Positions 1 to 9,599 are shown, counted from the first letter of the stretch. The stretch is 64,000 nt of DNA from Thraustochytrium sp. TN22 (GCA_013306675.1 JABLUY010000023.1:62001-126000), one strand, 5' to 3'. Notes: generated by a model not told the origin, from the letters alone. Numbers and translations: made by a program.

Positions 1-339
1 TCTCGACGCTGCATAGTACTGACGATGCGTCGCACTCCGCGCCTGGAAGCCGGACGCGAGCGACTCCATCCGGCGAGACTGCGAGCCCCGGAACGGTCTT
101 GTGCTGAATGAGGCCGACCTCGAACATGCACTCGCACCACGCGTCGGTTCGTCGACCAACGCAAGTATGTCTTCGAAGTCTTGCTGCGCAGCGGCCTCAG
201 CACGAGCATCCTCGTCGCCAAGCTCCTCTCCTTCTTCGTCTTCGTCCCCTGTGTCCCGCTTGTCCAGGGGCACGAACTCGCTGTCGCTGTCGCTGTCGCT
301 GTCGTCCTCCACGCGGTGGTTAGGCCTCGCCGATGCCAT
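1..339 (-). CDS. Partial acidic/serine-rich protein, N-terminal 113 residues
   Basis: An ATG at 339 opens a minus-strand frame with no stop through the left edge, so only the first 113 residues are present. The start region has a Ser-Asp dipeptide run (residues 14-20), then a strongly acidic stretch rich in Asp and Glu (about 30-48) and an acidic-hydrophobic patch (about 52-64). After that it becomes Ser/Arg-rich. No domain is recognised. The SD run and acidic cluster resemble casein-kinase-2-type phosphorylation regions of nuclear or cytosolic regulators, but that is only an inference. The (GTC)n-like run seen on the plus strand is simply the coding of the SD repeat. Identity is unknown; support is the open frame and a protein-like composition. 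Confidence 0.5.
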   Translation of the reverse strand, partial: MASARPNHRVEDDSDSDSDSEFVPLDKRDTGDEDEEGEELGDEDARAEAAAQQDFEDILALVDEPTRGASACSRSASFSTRPFRGSQSRRMESLASGFQARSATHRQYYAASR

Positions 340-1330
340 GATGTCGCAGTGCGGGCCCGACTCCACGTCCAAGCGCTGCGGCAGGGGCGTGCGAGCTGAG
401 AGCAGGCACAAGGCACCCGCCAGGGCCGCCTGCAGCCGCGCGCCGCAGCGCCTGCGGCTCCAGCGCGCTCCGCGACGAAGTCGCGCGCGAGCTCCCCCCA
501 AAGCCGCTCTGGGCGAACTGCCGAGCTCATCTCATCCTAACCACCACGCCTTCGGCCAAAATGAATAGGGGGCAGGAGCCTTGGGTCGCTTCGAGTGGGC
601 CTCTTCAAGCTCGGCCCCATCGCTGCGTTTTTGATCGAATGCGGAACTAACTTCGCCAGACTCTAGGCCACTTTTTTGGAGCAAATCGGGAGTAAAGTAC
701 CCTCTTAATACGCTTTAGTGCCCCCTGTGCCGGGCGTCACCGAGGGACCCCCGCGTGGTAGGCGGATACGAGTAAGCATAGAGGTGTGATTGGGATATGC
801 GCGCGGGCAGGCCAACGTTGGCCGACTTGGGCCGACTTGAGCCGACTCAAGTCCACTTGCGCCGCCCGCCGCTTGGGCCCCCGCCAGTGCGCGCGGCGCG
901 CGCAAAGTAGGCCAACCGCGGCTCGCAAGTCGCGCGCGCCGCCGGGGAAGGTCCGCCCGCGGGACGCGCGCGAGCACCCCCGCGGCGCCGTCGGCCGAAC
1001 CGCGGCCAGGCGCGGGGACGAGGGGGCGGCCGCGCCGCGGCGGGAGGAGGGGGGCGCGGGGGGAGTCTGCGCGGCGAGCCGGGGCGAGGCGGCCAAGCAG
1101 AGCACCACGAGGCGGAGGTGAACTTGAAGCGCGAGGGGCAAGGCGCGAGGCGCAAGACGCAGGGCGCGACTTGGGACGGAGTTCGAGCCAGCATGGCGAT
1201 AAATACATGTGGTTGACTGTGAGGGAGCGCGAGAGAGCTGGCTACGTTTGGGGCCCAGGGCATTGCGGCTGGTCGCTTGGTGATTTGGGGGGGGATCGAG
1301 GGCTCTCGCGCCGGTCGGTCTCTGGGGCCG
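340..1330. other. Intergenic region, 991 bp
   Basis: This lies between the start of the left-edge partial gene and the stop of ATP23, both on the minus strand, so it should hold the ATP23 3' UTR and the promoter of the partial gene. Around 812-858 the motif gccgactt recurs several times. The rest is GC-rich without a recognisable gene. Open frames here run on both strands and are Arg/Ala/Pro-rich, as expected from base composition. Confidence 0.5.
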
Positions 1331-2124
1331 TCATGTGCTGGCACTGGCAGCGACAACCTCCGAGCGACGCTCGCTGGGAGCGGCTGCAGGGCCGTGCTCG
1401 TGGGAATGCGGCTTAGCGTCGTCCTGGACGTCGCCGTCGCGAAACGGAGCTAGATCAGCGAAGCAGGCGGCGAACTGGTCGTCCACGCAGGAACGGCCGG
1501 TCTTGGGAAAGACGGCAGAGACGCTTAGAGAGGCAAAGTGCTTGGCGCAGGCCTCCTTGAGCTTGCGACAGATGAGGTTGTCCTGATCGTCGTCAAACGG
1601 GCTGGCACGGACCACGCCCTTGCAAAAGAGCTCGCCCATGGGCAGGTAGAAGTTGTCCCGGCACTCGGCCTCGCGCGCCGCGCGGATCTCCGAACAGGCC
1701 AGCCCGTAGCTCTCGGCGAGGTCGCGCCGCGACACGCAGTGGTCAAAGGCGTGCACGAGCTCGTGGCGCAGCGCCTCGCGCACCTCGGCGCGCGAGCGCA
1801 GCGCGTTCGCGCACATGACAATACGCGGCTGCTCTTCGGACTCCACATCCTGAAGGTTGGGCGCCGCAAAGTACCTGCGTTGGTTCGGGCGAGGGCGAGA
1901 ACGTCATTAACAAGCGCCGTCCGCGCGGAAACTCGGCGGCGCACGGCCAGCATAACGTACGCGCGGGCGAAGGTGGCCGCGAGCCCCTCCTGCTTGGAGC
2001 AGTCGCAAACCTCCACCTCGAACGACACCTTTCTCCGCACAGCAGCCAGCAGCCGTCGGATCCTACTGTCCTCGCGCACCACCTCGTCGACTGCCTCCTG
2101 GCACCTACGCATACGCATACGCAT
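1331..2124 (-). CDS. ATP23: Mitochondrial inner membrane protease ATP23 (peptidase M76), one intron
   Basis: Zinc metallopeptidase of the mitochondrial intermembrane space. In yeast ATP23 processes the F0 subunit Atp6 and helps assemble the ATP synthase. Two exons (2124-1961 and 1874-1331) join in frame to give about 235 residues, the usual length. The join restores the family block ending in a Cys-Ala-Asn just before the active site. The zinc motif HELVH lies at residues 92-96 and is followed by Ala-Phe-Asp-His-Cys. Downstream come the typical SEIRAARE segment, a conserved Cys block and the terminal Cys-Phe-x-Asp-x-x-Pro-Phe. The start is one of three consecutive Met-Arg pairs (ATG CGT x3, first ATG at 2124) directly after an in-frame (CTG)13 run. 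Identification is firm; the exact start is uncertain because the frame stays open through the repeat. Confidence 0.85.
1875..1960 (-). other. Spliceosomal intron in ATP23, 86 nt
   Basis: On the minus strand the intron starts GTACGTT at 1960 and ends CAACGCAG at 1875. A branch-like TTAATGAC lies about 35 nt before the acceptor, with a weak pyrimidine tract. Splicing joins a GC dinucleotide to G to make Ala and restores the conserved ATP23 frame. This is the only intron I could place in the window. Confidence 0.75.
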
Positions 2125-2126
2125 AC

Positions 2127-2166
<40 letters not shown>
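2109..2166. repeat. (GCATAC)3 followed by (CAG)13 at the ATP23 start
   Basis: A hexanucleotide run (2109-2126) abuts an uninterrupted CAG trinucleotide run (2128-2166). On the minus, coding strand these read as 13 CTG codons, TGT, then ATG CGT three times, directly into ATP23. Confidence 0.9.
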
Positions 2167-2167
<1 letters not shown>

Positions 2168-3058
2168 GCACGAGCGCGAGCACGAGCGCGTCAGTGTCCC
2201 GTTGCAGCGCGCGCAAGACGACGCCGCTTCGCCCCCTCGCAGCCCCTCGACGCACTTCTCGGTGCCCAGGGCGGGCATGGCGGCTGCAGCTGCGGCGTCC
2301 GCGCGGCCGCCCGCCCGCACGCGCCGCCGGTCCCGCGCGAATCGGAGCTGGCGCCGGCCTGAGCCCGAGCCTGCGCCTGCGCCTGCGCTGCGCCTCCGCC
2401 GCCGGGCCCGGGCGACGCGGCCGCGCGCGAAGCGGCGCAAGCGGCGGCCCAAGCCGAGATGCGCGCCGCCGCGTTCCGCCCGGTTCCCCCGGCCGGGCGA
2501 AGGCGCGCGAGCGCATGCCGCGCAAGTGGCACTTTTGAAGTGCCTCGCCAGGCGCGCCAGGCCGCAGTCGCCGTACTGCGCTCCTCGCTCGCGCGCGCGC
2601 GGCGCGGCGCGGCGCGGCGCGGCGCGGCGCGGCGGCGGTGCCAGGCGCGCAGGCGCGCAGGCGGGCAGGCGCCGCTGCGTCCCGTGCGCGCCGCGGCGGG
2701 CGGGCGGGCGAGCAAGAGGGGCGACCGGCGGGGCAGCGGAGGAGGGGGTCGGCCGGTGCTCGCCATTTCGAAATCGCGCGCGGGCTGGGCTTCGAGCCAC
2801 CGCGCGCGCGCGCGCGCGGCACACGGCGGAGGGCGCGGAGGCGCCGGCGACGGGCTGCCCGGGTGGAGCTCCTCACCAAGTGCAGGAACCTAGGAACCTG
2901 GCTGTGAGCGCGCACGCCGTTCGGACGGACGGCGTGAGCCTCTCGGCGGCTGCCGCGCAAGAGGGCGCGCCAGCGCAGCAGGCGTGCCAGCGCAGCGGGC
3001 GTGCCAGCGCAGTTGGCGACAAGGCAGCGACAAGGCAGCGACGGCCAGCACGGCCTCG
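2167..3058. promoter_or_regulatory. Divergent intergenic region, ATP23 / phospholipase
   Basis: This is the head-to-head spacer between ATP23 (-) and the phospholipase-like gene (+), so it probably carries both promoters. It holds a GGCGC pentanucleotide run (about 2601-2633) and an alternating GC run near 2801-2818. Nearest the phospholipase start are three tandem copies of a 17-bp unit beginning gccagcgcag (2969-2985, 2986-3002, 3003-3019), followed by two copies of caaggcagcga (about 3019-3040). No TATA box was noticed. Confidence 0.45.
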
Positions 3059-4897
3059 ATGGCGCCACGCAAAGCCGCTCTCGTCCTGCTGGCGGTACTG
3101 ACCGCGGCAGCGGCCCTGGCGTCTGCGCAGCCCCATGAAGACGAGGAACCGTTCGTCACGGCGCAGGCGTGGAATATGAACCCCCGTGTCCGGGTGGTGG
3201 CGGACGGCAGTAGGCCGTTCCAGCCTGACTTCCCGGAGACCGAGCTGATGCGCGGGACGCACGAGTCCGGGCTGAGCCTGTCCGGCGGCGGTTCCCGCGC
3301 GTACACGTGCTCGCTGGGCTACCTGCGCGCACTGCTGGACTTGGGCGTCCTTAACAAAACGCGGTACATCAGCTCGGTGTCGGGCGGGTCCTGGGCCAAT
3401 GCGGCGTACTCGTACTACCAGCGCGATGCCGTGGGCCTGAGCGAAGCGGAGTTTTTGGGCGAGATTGTGGCGCCCGAGGAGCTCACCATGGACCGGCTCA
3501 AGCAGCTGGACGACCGGTCGGCGCGCGCGGCGCCCGTGCGGCGCAACCTGCTGGAGGAGGTGGCACTCAAGCTGCTCTGGGACCGCATGGAGCCCAACGA
3601 GGTGTACCCGGCGGCAATCTGGCAAACTTTTCTGGCGCCGGCCGGCATCCAATGGGGAGACCAGCTGGCGTGGTCGCAGGAGCGCCGCTCGGAACTCGTG
3701 CGGCGCAACCCAGTGCTGAAGAATCAGTCCTTCGTGGTGCGCTGCGGTGGCGACACAGTCTGCGAGGACAAGCCATTCTCCATCCTCAATGCCGCCATAC
3801 TGGGCCCGCTCTCCGTGGCGCCCTTTGACGTGAGCGACGATAATTACGTGCCGATCGAGTTCAACGCGCTGTACATTGGCTCGCCGCAGTTCATGCGCCG
3901 CCATTACCCGTTTCCGCGGCCTGCTAACCTTAGCGTCGGCGGCTACGTGGAGACCTTTGCGTTCGACGGCAAGGTCGACAAGGCCTTCCCGGGCCTCGGA
4001 CCTTACAACTACACGAACCTGCTCGACCACGTGCCCATGCCGGCGCGCCAGTTCTCGCTCGGCCACGCCGCAGCAGCTTCGTCCTTCGCGCCGGGCTCCT
4101 ACCTTTCCGGCTCGCCGCTGCTGCGATACCTTGACTCCACCATTGGCATGCTCGTCGAGTACTGGTCGCCCGTCACGCAGAGCGAGACGGACCAAGTGCG
4201 CTCGCACCCGGTGCTCGTATCGGATGCGGCCAGCCTCGAGAATCTCGGCATGCTGGCGCTCCTGCGCCGCCGGCTGCGTGAGATTGTCGTCTTCATTCAC
4301 TCACCCATTCCATTGACAGCACGTGAGCGCTACAACCCGTATCTGCGCGAACCAGAGATCGACGAAGTCGATCCGGCGCTCACCTCGCTCTTTGGCGTTG
4401 ACCACGAGAAGAAGTCCGTCGTGGAGAACCTTTTCCACAACCAGGTCTTTCCGCGCTATCAGCTCGCGCATCTGATTGACGCCATGCAGCAAGCGCAAAA
4501 AGCCGGCACGGGCGTTGTCGTGCGCCAGGCACTGCGCACCATCGAGAACAAGTACTGGGGCATCGCCGCCAACCACGACGTCAACGTAACCTGGGTCTAC
4601 CTGAGCCGGACCTTTGAGTGGGAGCGCCGCCTGCCGGCCGAGACGCGCAAGCTCGTGCTGCCGCGCAAGAATCCCGGCGACCCAACCAGCCTGCGCCGCC
4701 ACGGAACCTTTGCCAACTTTCCGCACATCCCGACCTCCTCGCTGCACTACTCGCCTGAACTCGCCAACCTGCTTGCTAACCTTGCTGGCTGGGTTGTGCA
4801 GCAGAATATCGGGCTCTTCCGTCTGGCACTCGGCAACGCCACGGCGGCGGCCACAGCGCCACAAAGCCGCGAGGTCGCCTGGCTCGCCACGGCCTGA
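3059..4897 (+). CDS. Secreted phospholipase A2 / patatin-superfamily acylhydrolase
   Basis: Predicted secreted lipid acylhydrolase of 612 residues. The ATG at 3059 is followed by a clear signal peptide (a basic start, then an Ala/Leu/Val core to about residue 23). The oxyanion-type loop SLSGGGSRA precedes the nucleophile elbow SVSGGSW, with Ser108 as the likely nucleophile. The motif SDAASLENLG around Asp389 fits the second member of the Ser-Asp dyad (Asp-Gly/Ala-x3-Asn-Leu-Gly) of the cytosolic-PLA2/patatin superfamily. Several Asn-x-Ser/Thr sites agree with passage through the secretory pathway. The upstream frame is open to 2984 without an earlier ATG. The substrate is unknown; phospholipid or lysophospholipid hydrolysis is inferred from the fold only. 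Confidence 0.75.
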   Translation: MAPRKAALVLLAVLTAAAALASAQPHEDEEPFVTAQAWNMNPRVRVVADGSRPFQPDFPETELMRGTHESGLSLSGGGSRAYTCSLGYLRALLDLGVLNKTRYISSVSGGSWANAAYSYYQRDAVGLSEAEFLGEIVAPEELTMDRLKQLDDRSARAAPVRRNLLEEVALKLLWDRMEPNEVYPAAIWQTFLAPAGIQWGDQLAWSQERRSELVRRNPVLKNQSFVVRCGGDTVCEDKPFSILNAAILGPLSVAPFDVSDDNYVPIEFNALYIGSPQFMRRHYPFPRPANLSVGGYVETFAFDGKVDKAFPGLGPYNYTNLLDHVPMPARQFSLGHAAAASSFAPGSYLSGSPLLRYLDSTIGMLVEYWSPVTQSETDQVRSHPVLVSDAASLENLGMLALLRRRLREIVVFIHSPIPLTARERYNPYLREPEIDEVDPALTSLFGVDHEKKSVVENLFHNQVFPRYQLAHLIDAMQQAQKAGTGVVVRQALRTIENKYWGIAANHDVNVTWVYLSRTFEWERRLPAETRKLVLPRKNPGDPTSLRRHGTFANFPHIPTSSLHYSPELANLLANLAGWVVQQNIGLFRLALGNATAAATAPQSREVAWLATA

Positions 4898-5082
4898 TCG
4901 CGACCTACAATTGTATACACACACACACGCACGCATAGAGGAAGGACACCTCGCTAGTCTAGGCCACCGCTGCGCCATAGGCGCGCGCACACTTAGCAGC
5001 CAAGACTTGTGAGTCGCAGTCGCAAGTCACATGCATGTCAGGTTGGTTGGTAGTAGTCGGCCCACGCCCCCTCCTTTTCTAA

Positions 5083-5088
5083 TTTATT
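5083..5088 (-). terminator. Candidate poly(A) signal for the TPR gene
   Basis: The minus strand reads AATAAA 64 bp beyond the stop of the TPR gene, in the 254-bp convergent spacer. No usage data are available. Confidence 0.35.
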
Positions 5089-5151
5089 CGTTTGGTACAT
5101 GTAAGTTTGGATGGATGTGCGTGCGCGTGAACATGTCGCGCTTGTGCGCCC

Positions 5152-6348
5152 TCAGGTCAGCGTGCGCAGGAGCGCAGACAACAGGGCCACCACGAAGACG
5201 AGCGCCACGGCGTGTTCCTGAAAGAACGACTGGGCCGCCTTGACGCCGGGCGCCGCAGCGCCCGGTACCCCGGGCTGGCCGTCGTCTGACGCCAGGTCCG
5301 ACTCGAGCCCCTGCTCGCGCCGCTCCCACTGCCGCTTGAGCTCAGCTTGGATGGCCGGGTCCGTGAGGTCCAGGCCGTACTCGTCCTTGGCCTCGCGGAT
5401 CATCTCTGGCGTCGGGGTCTCGAAGGCGGCGCTGCGCAGCACGGGCGCTCGGCGGGCGCGCTCTTCGGACTCTGCCACTACGCGGTCCACCTCACCGGCG
5501 TCCTCGTCACGACCGGCGCGCCGCAGCGAGGCGGCCACGTCCTTGTACATGCGAAGCTCCGCCTCCGCAGCCCGCGCCTTGTCTTGGTTGGCGTCGCCCG
5601 CGGCATTCTCCTTGCCGGTCGCCGCCTCGGGCGGCTCTGGTGGCGCCAAGTCGGCCTTGTCGAAGATGCCCGTAAAGGTGGTCTTGTCGGCCTCGCGCTG
5701 ACGCGCGCGCTGCGCCACCAAGTCCGTGTGCATCTTGCGGAGTGCCCGATCCTCAGGCTTGAGCGAAACGGCGCGCTTCAAGTCCTTGATGGCCAGGTCC
5801 AAGTCCAGCGCACCGCAGCTCGCTGGGATGGTGCGCGCCTGCGCGCGCCGGTACAGCGCCTTGACGTTGGTCTCGTCCAGCTCCAGGGCGTGCGTGCAGT
5901 TCTGCACGCAGGTGGCCCACTGGCCAAACTTCTGCTGGCACGCAGCCCCATTCACGAGCGCCGCTGCGACCAACTTCCGCACGCGCGGGTCCTCGAGCAT
6001 CTCGCGCTCGTACGAGAGGTGCTCGTCCTTGATGCCCTTTTCCTTGAAGTCCGGCTCTGTTGTCGCAATGTACCAAAAGCACCCCACGCACCGCTCGTAC
6101 ATGTCGTTGGCCACGAGCGCGTCGCCGCCCGCGAAGGCCGTGTTGCCCTCCTCCTTGAAGGCCTCCGCCGCCGCCAGCCGCGCTTCCACCTCCTTTAGCG
6201 CGCGCGCCTGCGCCACGGACTCGTGCCTGCAATGGAAGAGCGTGTTCTGCAGAAACGTCGGCTGCGTCTCGAACCTGCGTCGCTCTGCCTTGACCTGCTC
6301 GCCCTTGAGCGCGGCGGCCTGCTGCATGAGCGCCTGGAAGTCATTCAT
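5152..6348 (-). CDS. Tail-anchored TPR protein (co-chaperone-like)
   Basis: A 398-residue protein starting at the ATG at 6348. An N-terminal helical region (1-55) leads into a three-repeat TPR block (about 58-230). The block includes EAFKEEGNTAF, NGAACQQKFGQW and LYRRAQAR signatures, like the TPR domains of FKBP-type immunophilins, AIP and Hsp90 co-chaperones. An acidic, Glu/Ala-rich linker follows. The last 20 or so residues are hydrophobic (about 378-396) with almost nothing after them, typical of a tail anchor in the ER or outer mitochondrial membrane. No peptidyl-prolyl isomerase or J domain is present, so it differs from FKBP8. A role in docking Hsp70/Hsp90 clients at a membrane, like plant OEP61, is plausible but inferred. 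Confidence 0.7.
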   Translation of the reverse strand: MNDFQALMQQAAALKGEQVKAERRRFETQPTFLQNTLFHCRHESVAQARALKEVEARLAAAEAFKEEGNTAFAGGDALVANDMYERCVGCFWYIATTEPDFKEKGIKDEHLSYEREMLEDPRVRKLVAAALVNGAACQQKFGQWATCVQNCTHALELDETNVKALYRRAQARTIPASCGALDLDLAIKDLKRAVSLKPEDRALRKMHTDLVAQRARQREADKTTFTGIFDKADLAPPEPPEAATGKENAAGDANQDKARAAEAELRMYKDVAASLRRAGRDEDAGEVDRVVAESEERARRAPVLRSAAFETPTPEMIREAKDEYGLDLTDPAIQAELKRQWERREQGLESDLASDDGQPGVPGAAAPGVKAAQSFFQEHAVALVFVVALLSALLRTLT

Positions 6349-6948
6349 GGCGGAAACTCGCGTCGTGCGCCGCGCACACGCGCGCGCCGCGCCACGTGGG
6401 CCCGTCGGATGACAGGTGACTGACGCCGGGCGCCCGTCCTTGCCCTCCTGCGCCCCCTGCGCCTGCCGCGTGCCTGGCGCGTCTGGCTGCCGACGTATGC
6501 TGCGGCGGCGGCGACTCTGTCTGCCTGGTTGCTTGCTGCCTGGCTGCCTGGGGAGGGGACCGCTGTCAACGGTCGGCGCACGCTTGGAGCACAGCACAGG
6601 CCACAAGCCCCCAAAGAAGAAGCCGCCGGCCTTTCCTGGCAAAGATCAGCGCAAGCATGGACAAGCAGCAGCAGGTCCTGGCTGCCCCACGAAAGCTGCA
6701 CCGTCAAACGCTTGAGCAGCACGAGATGCCACGCATTTTCGCAGGTGCAAGCTGGGTTTCTGCACGGGCCAAATCGTCTTTTCCCCACCCACCCCCCATG
6801 GCCACGAGCAAGACCAGGAGACAGTCGAAGGTCCTCGCCTTGCTAGCATAAAAGATTGCTCTGATACACGACACGCAAATGAGCTAGGACTCGCCGGTCT
6901 TGGGCTGGAGCTCCGCTTCCGTGGTGTTGCTTGTTTGTTCGGCAAGTT
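6349..6948. other. Intergenic region, 600 bp
   Basis: Promoter side of the TPR gene and 3' side of the methyltransferase gene, both on the minus strand. It has a (GCCTG)-like stretch near 6525-6553 and no recognisable gene. Confidence 0.4.
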
Positions 6949-8949
6949 TTAGAGCCCAAGCTCGTCGAGGCGAGGGCGGGCGCGCACGTCGACAGCGTTC
7001 AGGGCCTCGAGCACGGAGGGGATCATGTCAGACGGGCGGTGCGCCATGTTGCAGTGACGGCGGCGACAGGAGATGCCGTCGCGGCACATCTTGTCGGTGA
7101 GGCCGTCCATGAAGCCGCGGAGCGCCTCAACCTGCTTGATCCAGACGGTGTCAAGGACGTCGACCATTTGCTGGCCGTAGGTCTTGAGCAGGTCGTGGAT
7201 ATTCATATCCATGAGGATGGGCTTGTTGAACTTCATGGCCTCCGCGTCGTAGCCGTACGCAAAGAGGTCGGGCTGCACGAGCGTGGTGATGCGGTCCAAG
7301 ACGGCACGGCGCTCCTCGTCGGTGCACTTGAAGCCATGGTAGATGACCCAGTAGGTCTTGCGCATGGAGAAGGTGGAGAATGGCTTGGTGGCAACTGCCG
7401 TGCGGTCCAGGTGCTTCCAGGCGTAGGCCGAGAGCTCGCCGGCGGCCGCAGCGCTCTGCGCGGCGGTCTGCTCCTCCTGCTGCGCCGCGAGCATCTCCAG
7501 CTTGGAGAGCCCCGAGGTGGCCTGCTGCTGCTCCGCCTTGTCGGCCTCGGCGCGCGCCGCACGCTCCTTGCGCGCCTCGTCCTCGCGGATGAGGCGCTCC
7601 TGCAGCCGGCGCTGGCCCACCTCGAGACCGGAGAACTTGTCGATGTGGAAGCTGGACAGCAGGAGCGAGAGCATGTGAGCGTCCACGAGACGGATGCTCA
7701 TGTGCATGCGCTGCATGACCATGCCGCCAGGCTTGAGGTACTTGTAAGCGAAGTAGAGCTGCGAGAAATGCAAGAGGTCCTTGAGTTCGTTCATGTTGGC
7801 GCCCTCCCACTCCTGATGGATGGTGATACCAACAATGACAAAGTCAAAGCCCTCAAAGTCAAGGGGCAGGTTGGCGGCCAGCTTGAGGTCCACGTCATCG
7901 CGGGCCATCTCAATCACGTCGCCAATGTACGGGTGGAAGCGAGGGTGGCGGTCCAGCGCCTCCACGTAGATGTTGCCGCCATCGCCCGGGTCCAGCGTCA
8001 CGCCGCAGCCGTAGATGTTTTCGTGCGAGTTTAGCAGCAGGTCCGACATGCCGCCTGGCGCGTAGCCAAAGTCGATGAACCACGCGTTGCCCTGCGACTC
8101 CGCGATGTCAATCATGCGCTCCGTGTACGCCAGCCCGTTGTCAATGTCGATCGCATACTTGTAGAACTGTGTGAAGATGGGCTTGATCTCGGCGCCGTGG
8201 TAAGCGCCGGCGCGCTTGGCGCCCGAGTCGCGCGTCGACTTCTTTCGCTCGAAGAAATGACTGATGTGCTTGTTGGAGAAGCCCTCCGACCGCACCTGCG
8301 ACCACGTGCGGTACGTATCGCTGCTGCCCTCGAAGAACTCTGACAGTGCCACCGTCTCCTCCGAGTGCATATCCGGGTGCCGCTCCTTTTCGGCCTCCTC
8401 GCGCTCCTTTGCCGTCATCTCCTCGCTCTTGGCCGCCTCGCCCTGGTCGGGCGGTGCCTGCGAGAAGCTCACCTGCTGCTGCTGTTGTTGTTGCTGCTGC
8501 TGCTGCAGCTGCTGCGGTGGCTGCTGCTTCTGCTGGCGGTAATCTTGCTGTTGTTGCTGGTTGTGGTCGTTGTAGCCCTGGTCCTGGTCCGAGTCGGCGA
8601 AGCGGGAGTTTCGCGTGCGCGCGTGGATCTTGCCCCAGGACGCCTTGCTCTCATCCAGCGTCTGTTCGTGCACCTTGGTGCCGAGCGGCGTTGGGTGCGA
8701 GGGCGCGTCCAGGCGATCCCACCTGCCGCCGCGCGCCGGCGGAGGGCCGCCCATGCCCATACCCATGCCCATGCCCATGCCGCTGCCGCCACCGCCACCG
8801 CTCCCGCCGCCGCCCATGCCCATGCCCATGCCCATTCGCGGGCCTCCGGGCGCCGACGCGGGCGGCTGGGGAGGCGGCGCATCCGCCGCTGCCCCCGCGG
8901 CGCCGCCCTGCTGCCCGCGCAGGTGCGGCGGCACGTACTTGCCCGGCAT
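6949..8949 (-). CDS. FtsJ/RrmJ-type RNA methyltransferase with CCCH zinc finger
   Basis: Predicted SAM-dependent RNA 2'-O-methyltransferase of 666 residues. The first ATG (8949) gives MPGKYVPPHLRG, a PPHLR motif also seen in RNA helicases and translation factors. A Gly/Met/Pro-rich region and a Gln-rich tract (about 145-165) follow. The Rossmann SAM-binding motif FIDFGYAPGG lies near residues 291-303. Later blocks are VEALDRHPRFHPYIGDV, FDFVIVGI and YLKPGGMVMQR, which fits the FtsJ layout. Near the C terminus C-x5-C-x4-C-x3-H (622-637) matches a CCCH zinc finger. It could be a cap or rRNA/tRNA methyltransferase; the sequence alone does not decide. The full K-D-K-E tetrad could not be assigned with confidence, so activity is not certain. 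Confidence 0.7.
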   Translation of the reverse strand: MPGKYVPPHLRGQQGGAAGAAADAPPPQPPASAPGGPRMGMGMGMGGGGSGGGGGSGMGMGMGMGMGGPPPARGGRWDRLDAPSHPTPLGTKVHEQTLDESKASWGKIHARTRNSRFADSDQDQGYNDHNQQQQQDYRQQKQQPPQQLQQQQQQQQQQQVSFSQAPPDQGEAAKSEEMTAKEREEAEKERHPDMHSEETVALSEFFEGSSDTYRTWSQVRSEGFSNKHISHFFERKKSTRDSGAKRAGAYHGAEIKPIFTQFYKYAIDIDNGLAYTERMIDIAESQGNAWFIDFGYAPGGMSDLLLNSHENIYGCGVTLDPGDGGNIYVEALDRHPRFHPYIGDVIEMARDDVDLKLAANLPLDFEGFDFVIVGITIHQEWEGANMNELKDLLHFSQLYFAYKYLKPGGMVMQRMHMSIRLVDAHMLSLLLSSFHIDKFSGLEVGQRRLQERLIREDEARKERAARAEADKAEQQQATSGLSKLEMLAAQQEEQTAAQSAAAAGELSAYAWKHLDRTAVATKPFSTFSMRKTYWVIYHGFKCTDEERRAVLDRITTLVQPDLFAYGYDAEAMKFNKPILMDMNIHDLLKTYGQQMVDVLDTVWIKQVEALRGFMDGLTDKMCRDGISCRRRHCNMAHRPSDMIPSVLEALNAVDVRARPRLDELGL

Positions 8950-9599
8950 GACGCTGTCGCTCTCGCTGTCGCCCTTGCCGTTCAAGAGCGCCTGCCTTGA
9001 CGGATCGCTCGCCTCGCCTCGCCGCGCCGCGCAGCGCCGTCGCTCGCTCGAGAGCGCCGCTGGCTCCGCCGCCCACCCGCTCGCCGCTGCGCCGCCGCTC
9101 CCGCCGCTGCTGCACCCGCGCGCGGCGCGAGGGTTTGCTTCGGCTCGGCCTTGCGTCGGTGGTGGTCGTTGTTGTTGTGGTCTACAACAGCGAACGGCGG
9201 CAGCTGGCGGTCAGCTGGCACAACGCGAGCGGCGCAGCGATCTTGGCTTGTTGCTAACTTAGAGCTGCTCAAGGCAAGCTTGAAGGCTCCGCCCCTACGA
9301 TGAAGCACACGAGATGGCAATGCATGCATACGCGCCACTCAGGAGCTGAGCGTTGCAATCAGATCGACCCCATCGGCTCGCGCTGCAGGTCGTGCCAGTG
9401 GTGGTCTTGTCCGTCACGGTGGGGTTGATTTCTTTTTTCAGAGGTGCAAAGAGGGCTAGAACGCGACATTGGGCAGCTAGTTGCCAGCTCAACAGTTTGT
9501 AGGCAAGTGGTAGCCAGTCTTGTCGTTCATCGGGACTTCCTTCCCCACCTGCCTGGCCTCCCTGCTAGTAGTCCAGGTCTGGGTTGGGTGAGTGTTCAT
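8950..9599. other. Intergenic region, 650 bp
   Basis: 5' side of the methyltransferase gene and 3' side of the nucleotide carrier, both on the minus strand. GT-rich stretches occur near 9158-9182. No gene was recognised. Confidence 0.4.

Noticed and set aside
1743-3068. A 441-codon minus-strand frame with a poly-Cys run
   Set aside because: The poly-Cys is a CAG repeat read in the wrong frame, and the rest is Arg/Ala low complexity overlapping the promoter and ATP23.
6931-8034. A 367-codon plus-strand frame opposite the methyltransferase
   Set aside because: Antisense shadow; the minus strand carries the conserved FtsJ blocks.
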